Below, in pieces: positions 62,175 to 64,000 of a stretch of DNA of 64,000 nucleotides. The stretch comes from Paracoccus sp. TOH (lineage in GTDB: Bacteria; Pseudomonadota; Alphaproteobacteria; Rhodobacterales; Rhodobacteraceae), in assembly GCF_030388245.1 (NCBI RefSeq), contig NZ_CP098361.1, forward strand, positions 805,001 to 869,000, written 5' to 3'. Under the pieces are notes generated by a model, which was given only the letters and a program-made list of their open reading frames with translations, had not been told where the DNA came from and did not search any database. The translations under genes and the position numbers were made by a program. Position 1 is the first letter of the stretch; each line of letters begins with the position of its first letter.

Positions 62175-63574
62175 CGGGCTGGTCCTTGGTCTGGCGGGCG
62201 GGGCAGGTGGAATTCGGTCAGGGTCCATGGCCCCTCGCGGCGCGGCGGCAGGTATCGGCCGCCAAGCGCGCTGGCCCGGTCGCGCATGCCGGACTGGCCC
62301 AGCCCGCGGCGTCCTGCTGGCATGGGCCCGCTGCCGTCGTCGCTGACCGAGGCGACCAGCGCGCCCTCGCGCTGCGTCAGCCCGACGCGGATGGTTTGCG
62401 GCGCGGCATGGCGGAGGGCGTTGAGCACGCTTTCGCGGACGAAACGGTAAAGCGCGATCTGCCCCGCCTCGTCCGGCTCGGCCAGGCCGGGGGCGGCGTC
62501 GAGCGTGATCCCGACCTGCGGGGCGATATCGGAAAATTCGATCAGCAGTTCCTGCAGCATCTCGGCCAGGTCCGCATCCTCGGTGGGGGTCAGGCGCAGG
62601 TCGTCGATGGCGGCGCGGGCGCTTTGCCGGATCGCCTCGGCATGGCGCGAGACGGCGGCGAGGGCGGCAGACAGTGCCGGGTCGGTCTGGCTCCGCGCCC
62701 GGTCCTCGGCCTGGCCCACGGCAGCCTGCAAGGCGAAAAGCTGCGGCCCGATGCCGTCGTGCAGGTCGCTGGCGATGCGGGCGCGCTCGGCCTCGGCCAG
62801 CGTCATCATCCGGGCCTGCAGGCGCCGGTTCTCGGCGCGCTGGGCCGCCAGATGCGCAGCCAGCGCGTTCACCCCGTCGCTGAGCGCCGCCAGCTCGGTC
62901 AGCCCGGTCTGCGGCGCGGGATGGTCCAGATCGCCGGTGCGCATCCGCTCCAGCGCCGCGCCCAGCAGCCCCAGCCGGCGCAGCACCAGGCCGGTGATCG
63001 CCATGGTGACGCCGATGGCCGTCAGCGCGGTCGCCGCCAGCAGCGGCAGGATGCGGCGGAAATCGGTCCAGGCCTCGGCGATCTCGTCCCGGGGATCGGC
63101 GCGGATCTCCAGCACGCCCAGCACATTGGGATATTGCGCGATCGGGATCAGGTCGCTGAGCGGTTCCGGCCGGATCAGCGCCGTGAACCAGCCCGGCGCG
63201 CTGTCGGGCAGCGGTTGCGGCGGCAGGCGCAGCGGCACCGGCCGGCCGGCCGCGTCGCGCAGTTCGGCCGAGACATGGCGCTGTGTTTCGATGTCGGCGG
63301 CGATGCTGGCCGCCTCGGCCATCATGTCGCGCCGCGCGAAAGAGGTCGGCAACCGCAGCGTGGCGAAGGCATTGGCAAGCTGGAAGGCCGCCCGCGTCTC
63401 GTGCCGCACCGAATCGCGGGCGTTGAGCACCAGGACCGAGGCGACGATGGCGACCATCGCCAGCCAGGCCAGCGCCGAGCCGCCAAGCGCCAGCAGCCGC
63501 AGCGCCACGCCATGCGGCCGCGCCCGCATCTCGGGTGCCTGCCGCCCGGTCGCGATATGGCCCGTTGCGTCCAT
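62171..63574 (-). CDS. NarX-type sensor histidine kinase (HisKA_3)
   Basis: This 467-residue kinase has one transmembrane helix (LAWLAMVAIVASVLVLN), a periplasmic sensor part (residues about 50-185), a second helix (ILPLLAATALTAIGVTMAI) and a HAMP-like linker. The phosphoacceptor His is in RARIASDLHDGIGPQLF (near residue 280), and the ATP part includes NALRHAAP and SDDGSGPMP. ATG 63574 has GGGGAGGGAG directly upstream; a longer in-frame start is not needed. Its stop overlaps the LuxR-type regulator, its evident partner, which has a premature stop. The signal is unknown. Confidence 0.9.
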   Translation of the reverse strand: MDATGHIATGRQAPEMRARPHGVALRLLALGGSALAWLAMVAIVASVLVLNARDSVRHETRAAFQLANAFATLRLPTSFARRDMMAEAASIAADIETQRHVSAELRDAAGRPVPLRLPPQPLPDSAPGWFTALIRPEPLSDLIPIAQYPNVLGVLEIRADPRDEIAEAWTDFRRILPLLAATALTAIGVTMAITGLVLRRLGLLGAALERMRTGDLDHPAPQTGLTELAALSDGVNALAAHLAAQRAENRRLQARMMTLAEAERARIASDLHDGIGPQLFALQAAVGQAEDRARSQTDPALSAALAAVSRHAEAIRQSARAAIDDLRLTPTEDADLAEMLQELLIEFSDIAPQVGITLDAAPGLAEPDEAGQIALYRFVRESVLNALRHAAPQTIRVGLTQREGALVASVSDDGSGPMPAGRRGLGQSGMRDRASALGGRYLPPRREGPWTLTEFHLPRPPDQGPAR

Positions 63575-63727
63575 CTCCCTCCCCGCCGCGAACGCGGCCT
63601 CCTCGGGCGAAAGACTAGGCCGGGGATGGGCGCCGGGCAAGCCGGCTGCGTGGATGAGGGGGCGGCGCAAGGATCCGGGACCGAAGCGGCGATGCGCCCC
63701 GGCCCTGACGGCCTTCTGGCTTGCGGC

Positions 63728-64000
63728 TCAGCTCTTGGCCGCGGCCGGTTCGGCGGGTTCGGGTCGGCCGAGTGCCCGGCGCACCAGCACGAAGAACAGC
63801 GGAACGAACAGCACGCCCAGCACCGTGGCCGAGACGGTGCCGCCCAGCACCGTGGCGCCGATGGTGTTGCGGCCGTTGGCGCCGGCCCCGGCCGACAGCA
63901 CCAGCGGCAGCACGCCGAGCGAGAAGGCGACCGAGGTCATCATGATCGGCCGGAAGCGCTGCCGCGCCGCCTCGGTCACCGCCTCGAACAGCGGCTTGCC
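63728..64000 (-). CDS. RND efflux transporter permease subunit (partial, C-terminal end)
   Basis: The last 90 codons of an AcrB/MexB-type inner-membrane proton antiporter are present. The segment RFRPIMMTSVAFSLGVLPL, the stretch GANGRNTIGATVLGGTVSAT, and VLGVLFVPLFFVLVRRALG form the final membrane helices of the HAE1 family. The frame is open to the right edge of the window. It is on the minus strand, 150 bp from the kinase gene, which may or may not be related. Confidence 0.92.
   Translation of the reverse strand, partial: GKPLFEAVTEAARQRFRPIMMTSVAFSLGVLPLVLSAGAGANGRNTIGATVLGGTVSATVLGVLFVPLFFVLVRRALGRPEPAEPAAAKS

Overview
The window looks like the chromosome of a high-GC alphaproteobacterium of the Rhodobacterales, most probably Paracoccus or a close relative. 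The supporting signs are the conserved orders infA-maf-rng-yacG-tRNA-Phe and trgB(NUDIX)-cysK, a crotonyl-CoA carboxylase/reductase of the ethylmalonyl-CoA pathway, a short-chain-fatty-acid type XRE regulator beside a symporter/histidine-kinase fusion, and very strong GC bias at third codon positions. The genus is inferred from gene content; no database search was possible.

Positions 1-17794 are accessory catabolism. The tail of an oligopeptide-type ABC ATPase is followed by an Lrp/AsnC regulator, two DAO-family flavoenzymes and a LysR gene. Then comes a tightly coupled operon: ATP-dependent hydantoinase/oxoprolinase subunits HyuA and HyuB, a small [2Fe-2S] protein, a flavoprotein with a Bfd-like cluster, two aldehyde dehydrogenases and a tartrate/D-malate-type dehydrogenase. 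An old-yellow-enzyme type N-demethylase with its own divergent LysR gene closes the region. The set would fit opening a cyclic amide or imide, oxidising the resulting N-substituted amino acid, and taking the aldehyde to central metabolism.

Positions 18218-31058 are a second catabolic and uptake locus in one orientation: a solute-binding-protein homologue without a signal peptide, a GntR regulator with two winged helices, a complete polyamine-type ABC transporter with two ATPases and a Tat-exported binding protein, two short-chain dehydrogenases, an amidase, a cytoplasmic NodB-fold deacetylase, a 97-residue cysteine-containing protein and a CobW-type metallochaperone GTPase. I do not recognise the substrate. 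This is the best candidate for an undescribed system.

Positions 31059-37092 form a scarred, lower-GC island that ends at the 3' end of a tRNA-Ser(CGA) gene. It carries a MarR-controlled module (flavin monooxygenase, MDR-family oxidoreductase, MFS exporter) and debris: a LysR remnant, the 5' end of an IS5-type transposase fused in frame to a fragment of unknown origin, and a short remnant ending in DDIPF.

Positions 37093-55432 are core genome: tRNA-Ser, trgB-like NUDIX, cysK, a large MscS channel, an AI-2E family permease, gyrA, dsbB, a DedA protein, a zinc metallopeptidase, a RatA/COQ10 protein, a small sulfotransferase, gdhA, ccr, tRNA-Phe, yacG, an RNase E/G, maf and infA. Positions 55629-63574 hold a solitary FliM/FliN-like gene and a signalling cluster on the minus strand: a NarX-type kinase, a LuxR-type response regulator interrupted by an in-frame TGA, an ScfR-type regulator, a receiver-only protein, a small membrane protein and a solute-symporter/histidine-kinase fusion. 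The window ends inside an RND efflux permease gene.
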